A DNA stretch of 64,000 nucleotides from Actinophytocola sp049647105 (GCF_049647105.1 NZ_JBARWZ010000313.1:1-64000); one strand, 5' to 3'; positions 16,357-25,955 are shown, counted from the stretch's first letter. Notes: generated by a model from the sequence alone, not told the origin. A program made the numbers and translations.

Positions 16357-17601
16357 ATGGCGGTGTCCTGCGACCAGCGGTTCACCACCGCGCCGCTCGT
16401 CACGGTGCAGCGCAGGTTGTGGTGGCGGCACCACCAGCGCGTGCTGCCGGCCGTCTACAACGTCGCGCACCGGGTGGACCTGACCGGCGACCTCGACGAG
16501 GACGCGCTCGGCCGCGCGGTCGAGGCACTCGTGCACCGGCACGCCGCGTTACGCATGCGGGTCGCCGAGCACGACGGCACGCTGGTGCAGGAGGTCCTCG
16601 CACCCGCGCCGGTGCCGCTGCGGGTGGACGACATCGCCGACGCCGACCGGTGGTGCGCGGACCTCGCCGCGGCGCCGTTCGCGCTGGATGTCGCGCCGCT
16701 GCACCGGTTCCGGCTCGGCAGGCTGGACGCAGGCCGGTGGGTGCTGGCCATCGTGTTGCACCACATGGTGTGTGACGGCGTGTCGCTGGGGATCCAGTTG
16801 GCGGAGTTGACGGAGCTGTACGCGGCGGCACGGCAGGGGAGGGACCCGGACCTGCCGACCGCCGTGCCGCACGCCGGCTACGCGCGGTGGGAACACGCCG
16901 GACCGTCGCCGGCGCGGCGAGCGGAACTGGTGCGGTACTGGCGATCCGCACTGTCCGATGTGGACGTCATGCCGACGTTGCCGGCCGACCTGCCGAGAAC
17001 GGCGGCCGTGTCCGGCCGCAGCGCGGTGTACGAGTCGGTGCTGTCACCCGAGATCGTCACCGGCGTCGAGACGGTGGCGGCCGAGCAGGGCGGCACCCCG
17101 TACGCGGTGCTGGCGACGGCGTTCGCGACCTGGCTCGCCGGGGTGTGCGGGACCGAGTCGGTGGTGCTGGCGACGTCCAGCGCGAACCGGACCAGGCCGG
17201 AGCACGAGCGGGTGGTGGGGATGATCGGGGACGCGGTGCTGGTGCGCGTCCGACCGAACGCGCCGCTCACGGAGTTCTCCGCCGCCCTGTTCGGCGGGCT
17301 GGACCACCAGGACCTGCCGCTGGACGAGGTGGTCGCCGCCGTGGCGCCTGACCAGGTGGACCGCCAGTTCCCGACCGTGCTGTTCACCGTGGTCACCACT
17401 CCGCCGCCGCAGCTGGCGCTACCCGGCGTCGAGTCGCGGCTCAGCGGGCTCGTCGTGCCTGGCGTGGCCCGCACCGAGTTGTACGTGCGGATCGCCGAGC
17501 ACCGGATCTACTGGGAGTACTCCACGGATCTGTTCACCGAGGCGACGGTCGCCGGCTGGGCCGCCGCGCTGCACGCGGAACTGACACGGCTGGTGAGGTG
17601 A
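16357..17601 (+). CDS. Stand-alone NRPS-type condensation-domain protein
   Basis: 414 residues, one complete condensation domain without A or T domains. The catalytic HHMVCDG (HHxxxDG) is at residues 135-141; VQRRLWW at 17-23 is the C1 region, and RTRPEHERVVGMIGD corresponds to the later C-domain motifs. Free-standing C domains form amides or esters between carrier-bound acyl groups and amines or alcohols. The ribosome site is weak. The gene converges with the AEC transporter gene with only a 3-bp gap. A truncated second copy of its 3' end lies at 57738. The substrate is unknown. Confidence 0.82.
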   Translation: MAVSCDQRFTTAPLVTVQRRLWWRHHQRVLPAVYNVAHRVDLTGDLDEDALGRAVEALVHRHAALRMRVAEHDGTLVQEVLAPAPVPLRVDDIADADRWCADLAAAPFALDVAPLHRFRLGRLDAGRWVLAIVLHHMVCDGVSLGIQLAELTELYAAARQGRDPDLPTAVPHAGYARWEHAGPSPARRAELVRYWRSALSDVDVMPTLPADLPRTAAVSGRSAVYESVLSPEIVTGVETVAAEQGGTPYAVLATAFATWLAGVCGTESVVLATSSANRTRPEHERVVGMIGDAVLVRVRPNAPLTEFSAALFGGLDHQDLPLDEVVAAVAPDQVDRQFPTVLFTVVTTPPPQLALPGVESRLSGLVVPGVARTELYVRIAEHRIYWEYSTDLFTEATVAGWAAALHAELTRLVR

Positions 17602-17604
17602 GGG

Positions 17605-18567
17605 TCACGTGTGCACCACCTGCACCCACAGCGGCAGCAGGATCAGTGTCACCACCGAGCTCTTGACCACCAGCGACGCGGACAGCTCCTCGTCGACCCG
17701 GTAGCGCTGCGCGAAGATGAACAGGTTCTGCGGCGCCGGCATGGCCGCGATCAGGACCAGGTAGTCGAGCCACGGCCGCTCGACCTCGAACACCCAGCCG
17801 CAGAGCGCGTAGACCGCCAACGGGAAGACCACGCACTTGAACCCGATGAGCGCGATCTCCTCCTTGGTGGTGGCCCGGACCGCGATCCCGGTGCCGCCGA
17901 GGTGCAGGCCCAGCGCGAACAACGCCACCGGGGCCGCCGCGGCGCCGACGAACGCGAAACCGTCCAGCACCGGGCCCGGCATCCGCACGGACAGCAGGTT
18001 GAGCACGATCCCCAGGTTGCACGCCAGGACCACCGGGGTGTTGAGCGACGCCCACACGGCCCTGCCGAGCTTGGCCGCACGGCCCGACCCCTCGGCGTCC
18101 TCGGCCTCGTGGTCGGCGCCGTCGAACTCCATGATCGAGATGACGACCACGGTCAACAGGCAGACCTGCAGCAACAGGATGGGGAAGATCGGCGCCGCGT
18201 CCCCGAACAGCATCACGAACACCGGCACCGCGAAGTACGCGGTGTTCACCTGGACGCCTGCCATGATCCGCATCGCGACACCGCGCGAGGACTTGCCGAG
18301 CCTGCGAGCCGTGACGCCGACGACCACCGTCGCCAGTGCGGCGGTCGCGGCGTACCCGCCGATCGCCTGCCAGTCGAACAGCACGCGCAGGTCGCTCGCG
18401 TAGATGTTGCCGAACAGGTAGCACGGGATCGCGAACAGGAACGCGAAGTCGGAGAAGATCCGCGAGTCCTGCGCCTGGATGATCTTCCGTCGCGCGAAGA
18501 CCGCGCCTGCGCCGAACGCCAGTGCCACCGGCACCAGCTCGCCGAGCGCGGCCACCGCGTCGGTCAT
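17605..18567 (-). CDS. AEC (auxin efflux carrier) family transporter
   Basis: 320-residue membrane protein with about ten hydrophobic helices in two halves, the AEC family plan (PF03547-type). The N-terminal half carries FAIPCYLFGNIYAS, the C-terminal half AAMPAPQNLFIFAQRY, typical for this carrier family. The start overlaps the stop of the aminotransferase as TGATG, so the two are translated together. In this context it may export an amino-acid-derived product or move an organic-acid substrate; which one is not shown by the sequence. Confidence 0.85.
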   Translation of the reverse strand: MTDAVAALGELVPVALAFGAGAVFARRKIIQAQDSRIFSDFAFLFAIPCYLFGNIYASDLRVLFDWQAIGGYAATAALATVVVGVTARRLGKSSRGVAMRIMAGVQVNTAYFAVPVFVMLFGDAAPIFPILLLQVCLLTVVVISIMEFDGADHEAEDAEGSGRAAKLGRAVWASLNTPVVLACNLGIVLNLLSVRMPGPVLDGFAFVGAAAAPVALFALGLHLGGTGIAVRATTKEEIALIGFKCVVFPLAVYALCGWVFEVERPWLDYLVLIAAMPAPQNLFIFAQRYRVDEELSASLVVKSSVVTLILLPLWVQVVHT

Positions 18568-19460
18568 CAGGCGACCGGGGTCCCGCTGCGGCACAGCTCG
18601 GCGTACGCGCCGACCAGTTGACCGATCACGGTGTTGCCGGACAGGTCGTAGTGCTGCTCGTCGATCTGACGCACCGGCAGCAGCTCGCACGCCGTCCCGC
18701 AGATGAACGCGCCGTCGGCCTCCGCGAGGAAGGCAGGCGGCAGATCCGTCACCACGCACTCGACGCCGGCCCGCGCCGCGAGGTCGAGCACCGTAGCCCG
18801 CGTGATGCCCTCGATCGTGCACCGAGTCGTCGGCGTGTGCAGCACCCCGGCCCTGGTGAAGAAGATGTGCGCGCCGGTCGCCTCCGCCATCATGCCGGCG
18901 TCGTCGAGCAGGAGCGCGTCGTCAAAACCTGCCCGCAGCGCCTCGTTCTTGCAGATCGTGCCGATCATGTAGTTGCCGGCGGCCTTCGCCTTCACCGGCC
19001 CGAAGTCCGGCGACGGACGCCGGTACCGGCCGGTCTGCAGCGCGATCCCCTTACTCAGCGCGTCGGCCGCCGCGTAGTACCCGCTCGGGATCTCCCATGC
19101 CGCGACCGAGACGTGGACGGACGTCACCGGCGCCGCGGTCTGGATCATCTCCGAGCCGCGCCACGCGTTCATCCGCACGTAACCGTCGACGAACCCGGCG
19201 CGGGCGACCGTCTCCTCGGTCGCCAGGCACAGCTCGTCGTCGGTGTAGGGGAGATCGAAGTCCATGATCCTGGCCGACGCGCGCAGCCGGGTGACGTGCT
19301 CGGCGAGCATGAACGGCGCGCCGCCGTAGACCCGGATGCCTTCGAAGATGCTGCTGGCGTAGTGCAGTCCGTGGGTCAGCACGTGCAGCTTCGCGTCCGG
19401 CCAGTCGACGAACGTGCCGTCCAGCCAGATCTTACCGTCGCGCTGGTCGAATGGTGTCAT
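18567..19460 (-). CDS. Class IV (branched-chain-type) aminotransferase
   Basis: 297-residue PLP enzyme of the IlvE type. THGLHYASSIFEGIR (29-43) is the N-terminal signature; Lys159 in AKAAGNY is the PLP Schiff-base lysine; EATGAHIFF (193-201) and CTIEGITR (214-221) bind the cofactor phosphate and carboxylate. It transfers amino groups between branched-chain or related 2-oxo acids and glutamate. Placed between an oxygenase and a transporter rather than with ilv genes, it more likely supplies a non-standard amino acid to a small pathway. It overlaps the AEC gene; a 4-bp gap separates it from the oxygenase reading frame upstream. Confidence 0.88.
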   Translation of the reverse strand: MTPFDQRDGKIWLDGTFVDWPDAKLHVLTHGLHYASSIFEGIRVYGGAPFMLAEHVTRLRASARIMDFDLPYTDDELCLATEETVARAGFVDGYVRMNAWRGSEMIQTAAPVTSVHVSVAAWEIPSGYYAAADALSKGIALQTGRYRRPSPDFGPVKAKAAGNYMIGTICKNEALRAGFDDALLLDDAGMMAEATGAHIFFTRAGVLHTPTTRCTIEGITRATVLDLAARAGVECVVTDLPPAFLAEADGAFICGTACELLPVRQIDEQHYDLSGNTVIGQLVGAYAELCRSGTPVA

Positions 19461-19464
19461 CGTG

Positions 19465-20212
19465 TTACATCGCCAGGTCGAACAGCATGTCCGGCATGTC
19501 GCCGACGAGCGCGACGAAACGCCGCTGGTGGTTCGTCAGCTGACGCACCGAGACGCCGTGGAGTGCGTACCGGTTGATCGGGTACATCACGAGCGTGTTC
19601 GCGGCGTACGGCACGGTGTCCACCTCCTCGACGTACTTCGGGTCGATGTCGAACCGGCTGTCGCCGTACTCCGACTGCGAGGCGGAGAACTTGTGCTCGT
19701 CACTGCGGTACCGGTAGAGCTCGAGGTCGCCGCCGACCGCGTCGTCCTCCGGCAGTCGCATGTAGAACAGGCCGCCGAACAGCTTGTACGGCTTGTCGAC
19801 GTGCGGGCCCCGGTAGGAGCTCGGCTTGCCGGTCACCGGCGAACCGATGACCGCGGTGCAGTCCATCAGGATGTCGTGAGTCTCGTGGGTGTCGCGGTTG
19901 CGCCTGCCGACCTTCAGGTCCGGGGAACCGCTCGAACTGGTCGTACCGCAGCAGGACGTCCAGTTTGGACTCGGCCGACGAGTCGACCAGCCCGGCCAGC
20001 CGGTCGCCGCTGCGGTCGACGAAGTAGCCACCGACCCCGGCCAGCTTCTCGGCGTACGCCTTGCTGTACACAGTGGACAACGTGCTGCTGCTGACCGCGG
20101 CCATCGTGTCCTGATAGGACCGATGCCACGTGGGGCTGTCGTCCCTGGCCGCTCTGAAGGCCCGGACGGTGGGAGCAGGCGGCTGAACACAGCGAGGGAG
20201 ACTAGACAACAG
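19465..20212 (-). pseudogene. 2OG-Fe(II) oxygenase-like gene, one frameshift
   Basis: Two frames make one protein. The first (to about 19918) reads STVYSKAYAEKLAGVGGYF and LDVLLRYDQFERFP; the second continues DLKVGRRNRDTHETHDILMD and ends at the TAA/TGA before the aminotransferase. The change sits in a CCCC run near 19920: removing one C gives RFPDLKVG and restores the frame. The Fe/2OG residues are present: HVD (H-x-D), then YALHGVSVR with the distal His and the 2-oxoglutarate Arg. The intact protein would hydroxylate an amino acid or peptide. A sequencing error is a real alternative to decay. The 5' end is uncertain because no ATG has a good ribosome site. Confidence 0.65.
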
Positions 20213-20240
20213 AAGTAGTTGCAGCAACTGAATCGAATTT

Positions 20241-20258
20241 CTAGGCCAGACGGTCTAG
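20241..20258. promoter_or_regulatory. Palindrome upstream of the dioxygenase genes
   Basis: CTAGGCC and GGTCTAG form near-perfect inverted arms around AGAC, with an inner AGACGGTCT symmetric core, in the gap between the divergent oxygenase and TauD genes. It has the size of a TetR-type operator. No regulator gene remains close by. Confidence 0.3.
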
Positions 20259-20426
20259 CGTGGATCCGGATATTTCGAACAAGTTGTGGTGACCAGTGTC
20301 ACACCCCCCTTGTCGTGGTCCCCGGTCGCTATGGAACGTATTCCTCCGGAATAGGGCGGGTGGGGGGAGAGCCTATTTCCGAACACTCGCGCCTGGGGTC
20401 TGCATTGGTAACGAAAGGCGCGTGCA

Positions 20427-21123
20427 ATGGCGCAAGCAACCGGTTCGGCGTTGGACGCCGCGCCACCGGCGGAATTGGTCGTCAGCCGGGTGGCCGGCCG
20501 TATCGGGGCGGAGATCAGCGGCGTCGACCTGCGCGCCGATCTGTCCGATTCCGTCGTGGCGGAGATCCGACACGCGCTACGGCAAGAACTTCGAGGAGCA
20601 CTACCGGCGTAAGTGGCACTCGCCACTCGCCGGCTGGCACAGCGACCTGACGCAGGCGGTCAACCCGCCGGCCATCTCGATCCTGCGTGCCGAGACGACG
20701 CCGGAGTTCGGCGGCGACACCCAGTGGACCAACATGGTCGCCGCGTACGAGGGCCTCGCCGCGCCGCTGGGCGCCATGGTCGACGGCCTGCGCGCCGAAC
20801 ACGCGTTCTTCGCGGCCGTGCCACTGCTGCACACCGACGAGCGGGACCGCGAGATCCTGAAGATCTACTGCGAGGACCCGCAGGTGGCCGTGCACCCCGT
20901 CGTCCGGGTGCACCCCGAGACCGGTGAGAAGGCGCTGTTCGTCAGGCCCGGCTCGACCACCCGCATCGTGGGCTTCTCCCAGGTGGAGAGCCACCGGATT
21001 CTCGACCTGCTCTTCGAGCACATGACCAGGGCCGAGTACACCGCGAGGTTCCGGTGGACGCCGGGCAGCATCTCTGGTTGTCAGGGACTCCTCCGCGTCG
21101 ACCCGGATGTTCTTGGTGTTTGA
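20427..21123 (+). pseudogene. TauD-family dioxygenase, internally deleted and 3' truncated
   Basis: The first frame (20427-20612) has the TauD N-terminus (RVAGRIGAEISGVDLRADLS). The body resumes in another frame at about 20585 with FEEHYRRKWHSPLAGWHSDL, holding the H-x-D iron ligands, and continues through GGDTQWTNMVAAYEGL and HPVVRVHPETGEKALFV. About 30-40 residues between the two parts are missing. The last His and Arg boxes are lost where the sequence switches at about 21070 to unrelated DNA. Not functional as read. It would have been a second 2OG oxygenase for the same pathway. Confidence 0.72.
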
Positions 21124-21129
21124 CATCGA

Positions 21130-21410
21130 CATCGAGGCCGAGTTGCTGGTCAGGTCGCTCCGTTGGCCGATGCGCACCAGGTCAGTCGGTTCGATGGCGA
21201 TGGCGGGTGCGAACTGCTCCGGCAGCATGTCGTCGAGCCCGACCAGGATGCGGAGCATCGCGGCGATGTCGGCGATGGCGTCGTCTCGGATGAGCACGTT
21301 GCCGATCGTTGCCTTCGGCAGCGTCCGCCAGGCCGAACGCTGTCCGTTGCGCAGGACGTCACCGCACTCGGTATTACCTCGCCGGGCAGGCCGCGACCCT
21401 CCGGCAGTGT
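21130..21410 (-). pseudogene. Unrecognised coding remnant
   Basis: A minus frame with good coding character reads KATIGNVLIRDDAIADIAAM, then LRILVGLDDMLPEQFAPAIA and SMSMSNTKNIRVDAEESL. It runs without a stop into the TauD remnant and is joined upstream in frame to a sigma-factor tail. Both ends look like deletion joints. I do not recognise the family. Confidence 0.3.
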
Positions 21411-21690
21411 TGGTGAGCCCCCTTTCCGCAGGACTCGGGGTGAGGCTGGCCGCGGTGTCGTATGCGGTGGCGGCGTGATCGGTTCGGCCGAGGCGGCGCA
21501 GCAAGTCGGCGCGGATGGCGTGGAAGGCGGGGTATTCGGGCAGGTCGAACTGGTCGACGAGGTCCAGCGCGGCTTGCGGGCCGTGGACCTCGCCGGCGGC
21601 GATGGCCCGGTTCAGCGCTATCACGGCAGTCGGTGTGTGGGTGAGGAGTTGGTCGTAGAGGGTGAGGACCTGCGGCCAGTGCCCATGACC
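21411..21690 (-). pseudogene. C-terminal remnant of an ECF42-type sigma factor
   Basis: Reads VLTLYDQLLTHTPTAVIALN, RAIAAGEVHGPQAALDLVDQ, then FHAIRADLLRRLGRTDHAAT. This is the TPR-like C-terminal extension of ECF42 (DUF6596) sigma factors, where YD-x-L-L-x-x-x-P-x-P-V-V-x-L-N-R-A is the usual block. The sigma-2 and sigma-4 regions are absent. Sequence upstream of 21690 is unrelated. Confidence 0.65.
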
Positions 21691-21975
21691 GCGTACCGGA
21701 CCAGAAGCGGGAAGCCCACGACGACCTTCTATCCCTCGAAGCAGTTGGCGCAGAACGCTCTCGGCATGCTGCTCGGGTTCTTCGGGTCGGCGGTACTTGC
21801 CATCGGCAGTCCGATCGCGGTGTGTGGCCGCGCCGCCGGAAGTCACTGGACGGCGTTCCGCTCAACACCTAGGTTCGCCACGTCGTCGGCGGCACGGCCG
21901 ACTACGTCACGTGCTCCGACCACCGACGACAGGTCTGATTTCGGTACTCTCGAACCACCTGACGGAAGGACACGG
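21691..21975. other. Junction DNA before the SNF2 gene
   Basis: Short gap with mixed-frame remnants; a plus-strand frame contains a hydrophobic stretch (LGMLLGFFGSAVLAIGSPIA). No gene can be supported. The SNF2 promoter should lie near its 3' end. Confidence 0.3.
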
Positions 21976-24117
21976 GTGGACGACTCGTCGAAGGTCGGTA
22001 GGCATGCTCGCGCGGTGCTGGCCGCCGCCAAGGCGTTCCGCGCCGAGGCAGCAGGGGTGCGCGCGGAACCGGATCGGCTGCTCGCGCTCGCCGCCGCGAA
22101 GTTCCAGGCGGTCCGGGACTCCCTGGTGGCCGACCAGCTCCGCGCCATGCCGGTGGACAAGCTCCGGGACACGAAGGCGAACCTGCGGCTGAGCAAGCTG
22201 AAGGCCGCCGGGTACCGGACCGTCGCCGATGTCGCCAAGGCGCGCCCAGAACAGCTCGACGGTGTGCCCGGAGTCGGCAGGCAGTCCGCCGAGCAGATCG
22301 TGCGGGTCGCCCGCGCCGTCGTCGACGGCGTCGCGCGCGACGCGACTGTCCGGCTGAACCCCGACCGCGCTGACCGCGCCCAAACCGAGCTGCTGCAGCT
22401 GATGTCCAAGCTGCGCAGGGCGAACCAGCTCGTCGGTCCGCTACGCGAGCCGCTCGGAGACGTGCTGGGCAGGGTCGACGCCGACGTGCGCGCCGCATCC
22501 CGTGCCTGGAGCCGGGTGCGGATGTTCTTCTCGTCGCGGAAGAACCGACAGGCCGCCATCGATTCGCTCGACCGGCTCGGGGCCCTGCTGGCCAGCCGCG
22601 ACGTGGCGGCGCTGCGCGCAGTGGGCACGCAGCTGCGCGTGCCGGACCTGGATCACCGTGCGCTGTGGCGCGACTACGAGCTCGACGCGGCCGCCTACAA
22701 CACGCTCCTCGCCGACCTCGCTGGTGCGGACGCGATGCCGGATCGCAGTGCCGCCAAGGGTTTCGTCCCGGCCGACATCGAGCACGAGGTCGATGCGACC
22801 ACACTGGACACCAGCCTGCTGAAGGTGTCGCTGCGCGGCTACCAGGTGTTCGGAGCCAAGTTCGCGCTGGCCCGCAAACGCGTCATCATCGGCGATGAGA
22901 TGGGACTGGGCAAGACGATCGAGGCCATCGCGGTGATGGCCAGCCTCACCGCCGGTGGGCGACGCGGGTTCCTGGTGGTCTGCCCGGCAAGTGTCGTCGT
23001 CAACTGGGTCAACGAGATCGCCAGACACAGCGACCTCGTTCCGCACCGGATGCACGGCGCGGGCCGCGACGGTGCGGTCGGCAAGTGGTTGGCGCAGGGC
23101 GGCGTCGGCGTGACGACGTTCGGCACGTTGCCGAAACTGGTGTTGCCGAAGAGGTTCCGCCCGGCGCTGGTCGTGGTCGACGAGGCGCACTACGTGAAGA
23201 ACCCGGACACGCAGCGCTCACAGGCGGTCAACACGATCGTACAGCGTGCGGAGCGGGCAGTGCTCCTCACCGGCACGCCGATGGAGAACCGCGTCGAGGA
23301 GTTCCGCAACCTGGTCGCCTATCTCCAGTCGGGCATCGCGGCCCGCACGGGCGCCACCGACGCCGTGGTGGGAGCGAAGGCCTTCCGCCGCGTTGTCGCA
23401 CCGGTGTACCTGCGGCGTAACCAGGAGGACGTGCTGGGGGAGTTGCCGGAGCTGCTGGAGATGGAGGACTGGGTCGAGTTCGGTAAGCAGGACCGAGGTG
23501 CGTACCTCGACGCGGTGCGCGAGGGGAACCTGATGGCGATGCGCCGCGCCGCCTACGCGCCGGGCACGCCCCGCGGCTCGGCGAAGCTGGAGCGGCTGCT
23601 GGAGATCATCGAGGAGTCGAGGGACAACGGCTGGAAGGTCGTGGTGTTCTCGTACTTCCACGACGTGCTGGACGCGGTCGCGGACCACCTCGAAGTCTTC
23701 GGTCCCCTGACCGGCGCGACGTCGGCGCAGGGCCGTCAACAACTGGTGGACGCGTTCACGGCGTGCGAGGACCACGCGGTGCTGGTGGCCCAGATCGAGG
23801 CGGGCGGCGTGGGCCTCAACATCCAGGCCGCGTCCGTGGTGATCATCGCCGAGCCGCAGTGGAAGCCGAGCACGGAGGACCAGGCGATCGCCCGTTGTCA
23901 CCGGATGGGCCAGGTCCGCAAGGTCCACGTGCACCGATTGCTGGTCAAGGACAGCGTGGACGCGCGGGTGCAGGAGATCCGCGACCACAAGACCCTGCTG
24001 TTCGACCACTACGCGCGCGAAAGCGACACGAAGCACTCGCACGCGAGCGCACTGGACTCAGCGGTGTCGGTGGAGCAGCGAGTGGTGCAGGCCGAGCAGC
24101 AGCGCCTTGGTCTCTAG
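21976..24117 (+). CDS. SNF2-family DEAD/DEAH helicase with N-terminal HhH motif
   Basis: 713 residues. The GTG at 21976 is chosen because a GGAAGGA site lies 5 bp upstream; the longer upstream frame runs through remnant DNA. A helix-hairpin-helix (LDGVPGVGRQSAEQIV, about 96-111) precedes the motor. Walker A is GDEMGLGKT (about 306-314), the DEAH box is VVDEAHYVKN, motif III LLTGTPMENR, motif V GGVGLNIQAA and motif VI ARCHRMGQ. It is a DNA translocase; whether it serves repair, remodelling or a defence role is unknown. No methylase or nuclease gene accompanies it, so it does not look like a DISARM or type I/III restriction set. Confidence 0.88.
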   Translation: MDDSSKVGRHARAVLAAAKAFRAEAAGVRAEPDRLLALAAAKFQAVRDSLVADQLRAMPVDKLRDTKANLRLSKLKAAGYRTVADVAKARPEQLDGVPGVGRQSAEQIVRVARAVVDGVARDATVRLNPDRADRAQTELLQLMSKLRRANQLVGPLREPLGDVLGRVDADVRAASRAWSRVRMFFSSRKNRQAAIDSLDRLGALLASRDVAALRAVGTQLRVPDLDHRALWRDYELDAAAYNTLLADLAGADAMPDRSAAKGFVPADIEHEVDATTLDTSLLKVSLRGYQVFGAKFALARKRVIIGDEMGLGKTIEAIAVMASLTAGGRRGFLVVCPASVVVNWVNEIARHSDLVPHRMHGAGRDGAVGKWLAQGGVGVTTFGTLPKLVLPKRFRPALVVVDEAHYVKNPDTQRSQAVNTIVQRAERAVLLTGTPMENRVEEFRNLVAYLQSGIAARTGATDAVVGAKAFRRVVAPVYLRRNQEDVLGELPELLEMEDWVEFGKQDRGAYLDAVREGNLMAMRRAAYAPGTPRGSAKLERLLEIIEESRDNGWKVVVFSYFHDVLDAVADHLEVFGPLTGATSAQGRQQLVDAFTACEDHAVLVAQIEAGGVGLNIQAASVVIIAEPQWKPSTEDQAIARCHRMGQVRKVHVHRLLVKDSVDARVQEIRDHKTLLFDHYARESDTKHSHASALDSAVSVEQRVVQAEQQRLGL

Positions 24118-24422
24118 GATCTGGACGCATACCGGACGTCGCCGAGTTGCAGAAGCGGTTGTTCCGACCACGCCGCATCACGATGGCCGCAGAGCGAGGA
24201 GCTGACCGTGCGTCAGCGCGGGCTAGGTATACATCGGCGCGCTGCTCAAAGGCGAAATCGAGCCCACGAAGCTGTGTCGTCTGCGCGACTGACGACCCGG
24301 AGCCCGGGTGTCAGCGCCGGAAACTACATTCACATGCGCTGACCTGCGAATTCCAGACCTCAAGGATCGCCTGCAGCCGAGCACACCAGGATGCTCCATC
24401 GTACTCCGACTCCCTACCTCGT
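24118..24422. other. Gap after the SNF2 gene
   Basis: About 300 bp with somewhat lower GC and stops in all frames, leading into a transposase fragment. No RNA gene or strong hairpin seen. Confidence 0.35.
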
Positions 24423-24674
24423 GTGGTGCTCAAATATCCATCGTTGCTGGTCAGAACACTGCGTAGCGACGCCGCCAAGGACGCCGAGCTACTGGTTCTG
24501 AGACACGAGAACACGATCCTGCGCCGCCAACTCAGTCAGCGCCCGCGCTATCAGCCTGCGGACCGGCTCTGGTTCACGGCCCTGTCCAGGCTGATCCCTC
24601 GCCACCGGTGGGCGTCGGTTTTTCCCGTCACACCGGCGACACTGTTGTCCTGGTGCCGGCTCGGCGTCATCTGA
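24423..24674 (+). pseudogene. N-terminal fragment of an integrase-core transposase
   Basis: 84 codons reading LRSDAAKDAELLVLRHENTI, LRRQLSQRPRYQPADRLWFT, then LSRLIPRHRWASVFPVTPAT. This is the leading helical part of actinobacterial IS3/IS481-type integrase-core transposases. The DDE catalytic domain that should follow is missing, and no inverted repeats are seen at its ends. Confidence 0.65.
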
Positions 24675-25088
24675 GCGGGGAGGCGGAACCCACGCCGTGC
24701 TGATCTTGCGTCCCGCTTCCACTGTCTCGATCTGCTCGGTGTCATCGCGTTGCTGGTGGCGGTTGTCGCCCAGCACCGCGATCCGGACCGCGAACGCGAA
24801 CGGAGTTGGCGCGCGTTCCTCGGCACCGGATTGCCGAGACGTTTGGCGCCGCAGCCCGCACCAGACGAGGGCACCGAGGCCGAGCAGTGACATCGTCGCT
24901 TCCGGAGCCGCGCCGAGCCGGTCGGCGATGGTGGTGCCGGTGCGCAGCGGGACGGTCTGCTGCTGGTGTCACAGCGACCAAAAGCGGGATCGAGCACGTC
25001 GCGGTCGGCGACGTGCTGCGGGCTGAAGTGGCGCCGGCACGACGCTGGGTGCGAAACCACGGGAGAGGGGGCACCTCGACCGCGGCGG
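24675..25088. other. Degenerate stretch with a short hydrophobic frame
   Basis: Plus-strand frame from about 24690 to 24888 reads ASRFHCLDLLGVIALLVAVV and ends in a charged tail (RERERSWRAFLGTGLPRRLA). It may be a membrane-protein remnant, possibly part of the sensor kinase whose tail follows. Unassigned. Confidence 0.25.
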
Positions 25089-25307
25089 GCCACCGAGTGC
25101 GCGGTGACCGTGACCCGCACGGAGTCGCCGGTCGAGTCGCTCATCGTCGAGATCCGCGACGACGGGCGAGGCGGTGCGGACCTGGAGGCGGGTTCTGGTC
25201 TCGACGGGCTGCGCCGCCGCGTCGAGGCACTCGACGGCAGGATGACAGTCACCAGTCCGGTCGGCGGCCCGACCGTCGTACACGCGGAGCTGCCATGCGG
25301 ATCGTGA
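25089..25307 (+). pseudogene. C-terminal ATPase fragment of a sensor histidine kinase
   Basis: Reads VTVTRTESPVESLIVEIRDD, GRGGADLEAGSGLDGLRRRV, then MTVTSPVGGPTVVHAELPCG. These are the N/G1/G2-region ends of a NarX/LiaS-type HATPase domain. The sensor, dimerisation and first half of the ATPase regions are gone. The stop overlaps the response-regulator start by 13 bp, the usual order of such pairs. Confidence 0.7.
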
Positions 25308-25940
25308 TCGCCGAAGACCTGCTCCTGTTGCGCGACGGCCTGGTGCGGATGCTCACCGACACCGGGCACGAGGTGGTCGCCGCGGTGGACAACGCGCCGG
25401 ACCTGGAGACCGCGGTGCGCGACCACCGGCCCGATGTATCCATTGTGGATGTTCGCCTGCCGCCGGGTTTCCGCGACGAGGGTCTGCGTGCCGCGCTGGC
25501 GATCCGCCGCAGGGAATCGAAAACGCCGATCGTGATCCTGTCGCAGTACGTGGAACGCGTGTACGCCGCGGAACTGATCGCCGATGGCAACGGTGCCGTC
25601 GGCTACCTGCTGAAGGACCGCGTCACCGCGTTGGACGAGTTCCTGGACGCGATCGAGCGGGTGGCCGAGGGTGGCACCGCGATGGACCCCGAGGTGGTGC
25701 GGCAGTTGTTCGCGCGCAACAACAACGACCACGGCATCGCCGGCCTGACCGCCAGGGAGCGGGAGGTGCTCGGCCTGGTGGCGCAGGGCCTGTCGAACTC
25801 GGCGATCTGCGCGGAACTGGTCCTGGCACCGGCGTCGGTCGAGAAGCACATCACGAACATCCTGACCAAAACTGGACCTGTCGCCGTCCGACGACACACA
25901 TCGCCGGGTCCGCGCCGTGCTCGCGTATCTCAACCACTGA
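25295..25940 (+). pseudogene. LuxR/NarL-type response regulator with C-terminal frameshift
   Basis: ATG 25295 starts a receiver domain (MRIVIAEDLLLLRDGLVRML) with the phosphoryl Asp in VSIVDVRLP, then a LuxR HTH (LTAREREVLGLVAQGLSNSA, ASVEKHITNILTK). After that the frame becomes RTGPVAVRRH-like sequence and runs on to 26041. Removing one A from the AAAA run near 25868 gives TKLDLSPSDDTHRRVRAVLA and a normal end, YLNH at 25940. Either a late frameshift mutation or a read error; receiver and HTH are complete in both cases. Its kinase partner is truncated. Confidence 0.75.
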
Positions 25941-25955
25941 ACCGCGCGGCCGAAC

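Noticed and set aside
18567..19460. Housekeeping ilvE
   Set aside because: The fold matches, but coupling to an AEC transporter and neighbouring oxygenases, with no ilv/leu genes, argues for a pathway-specific enzyme; no symbol given.
21976..24117. DISARM, Zorya or restriction-associated helicase
   Set aside because: No methylase, nuclease or other system component is adjacent; only the SNF2 motor is seen.
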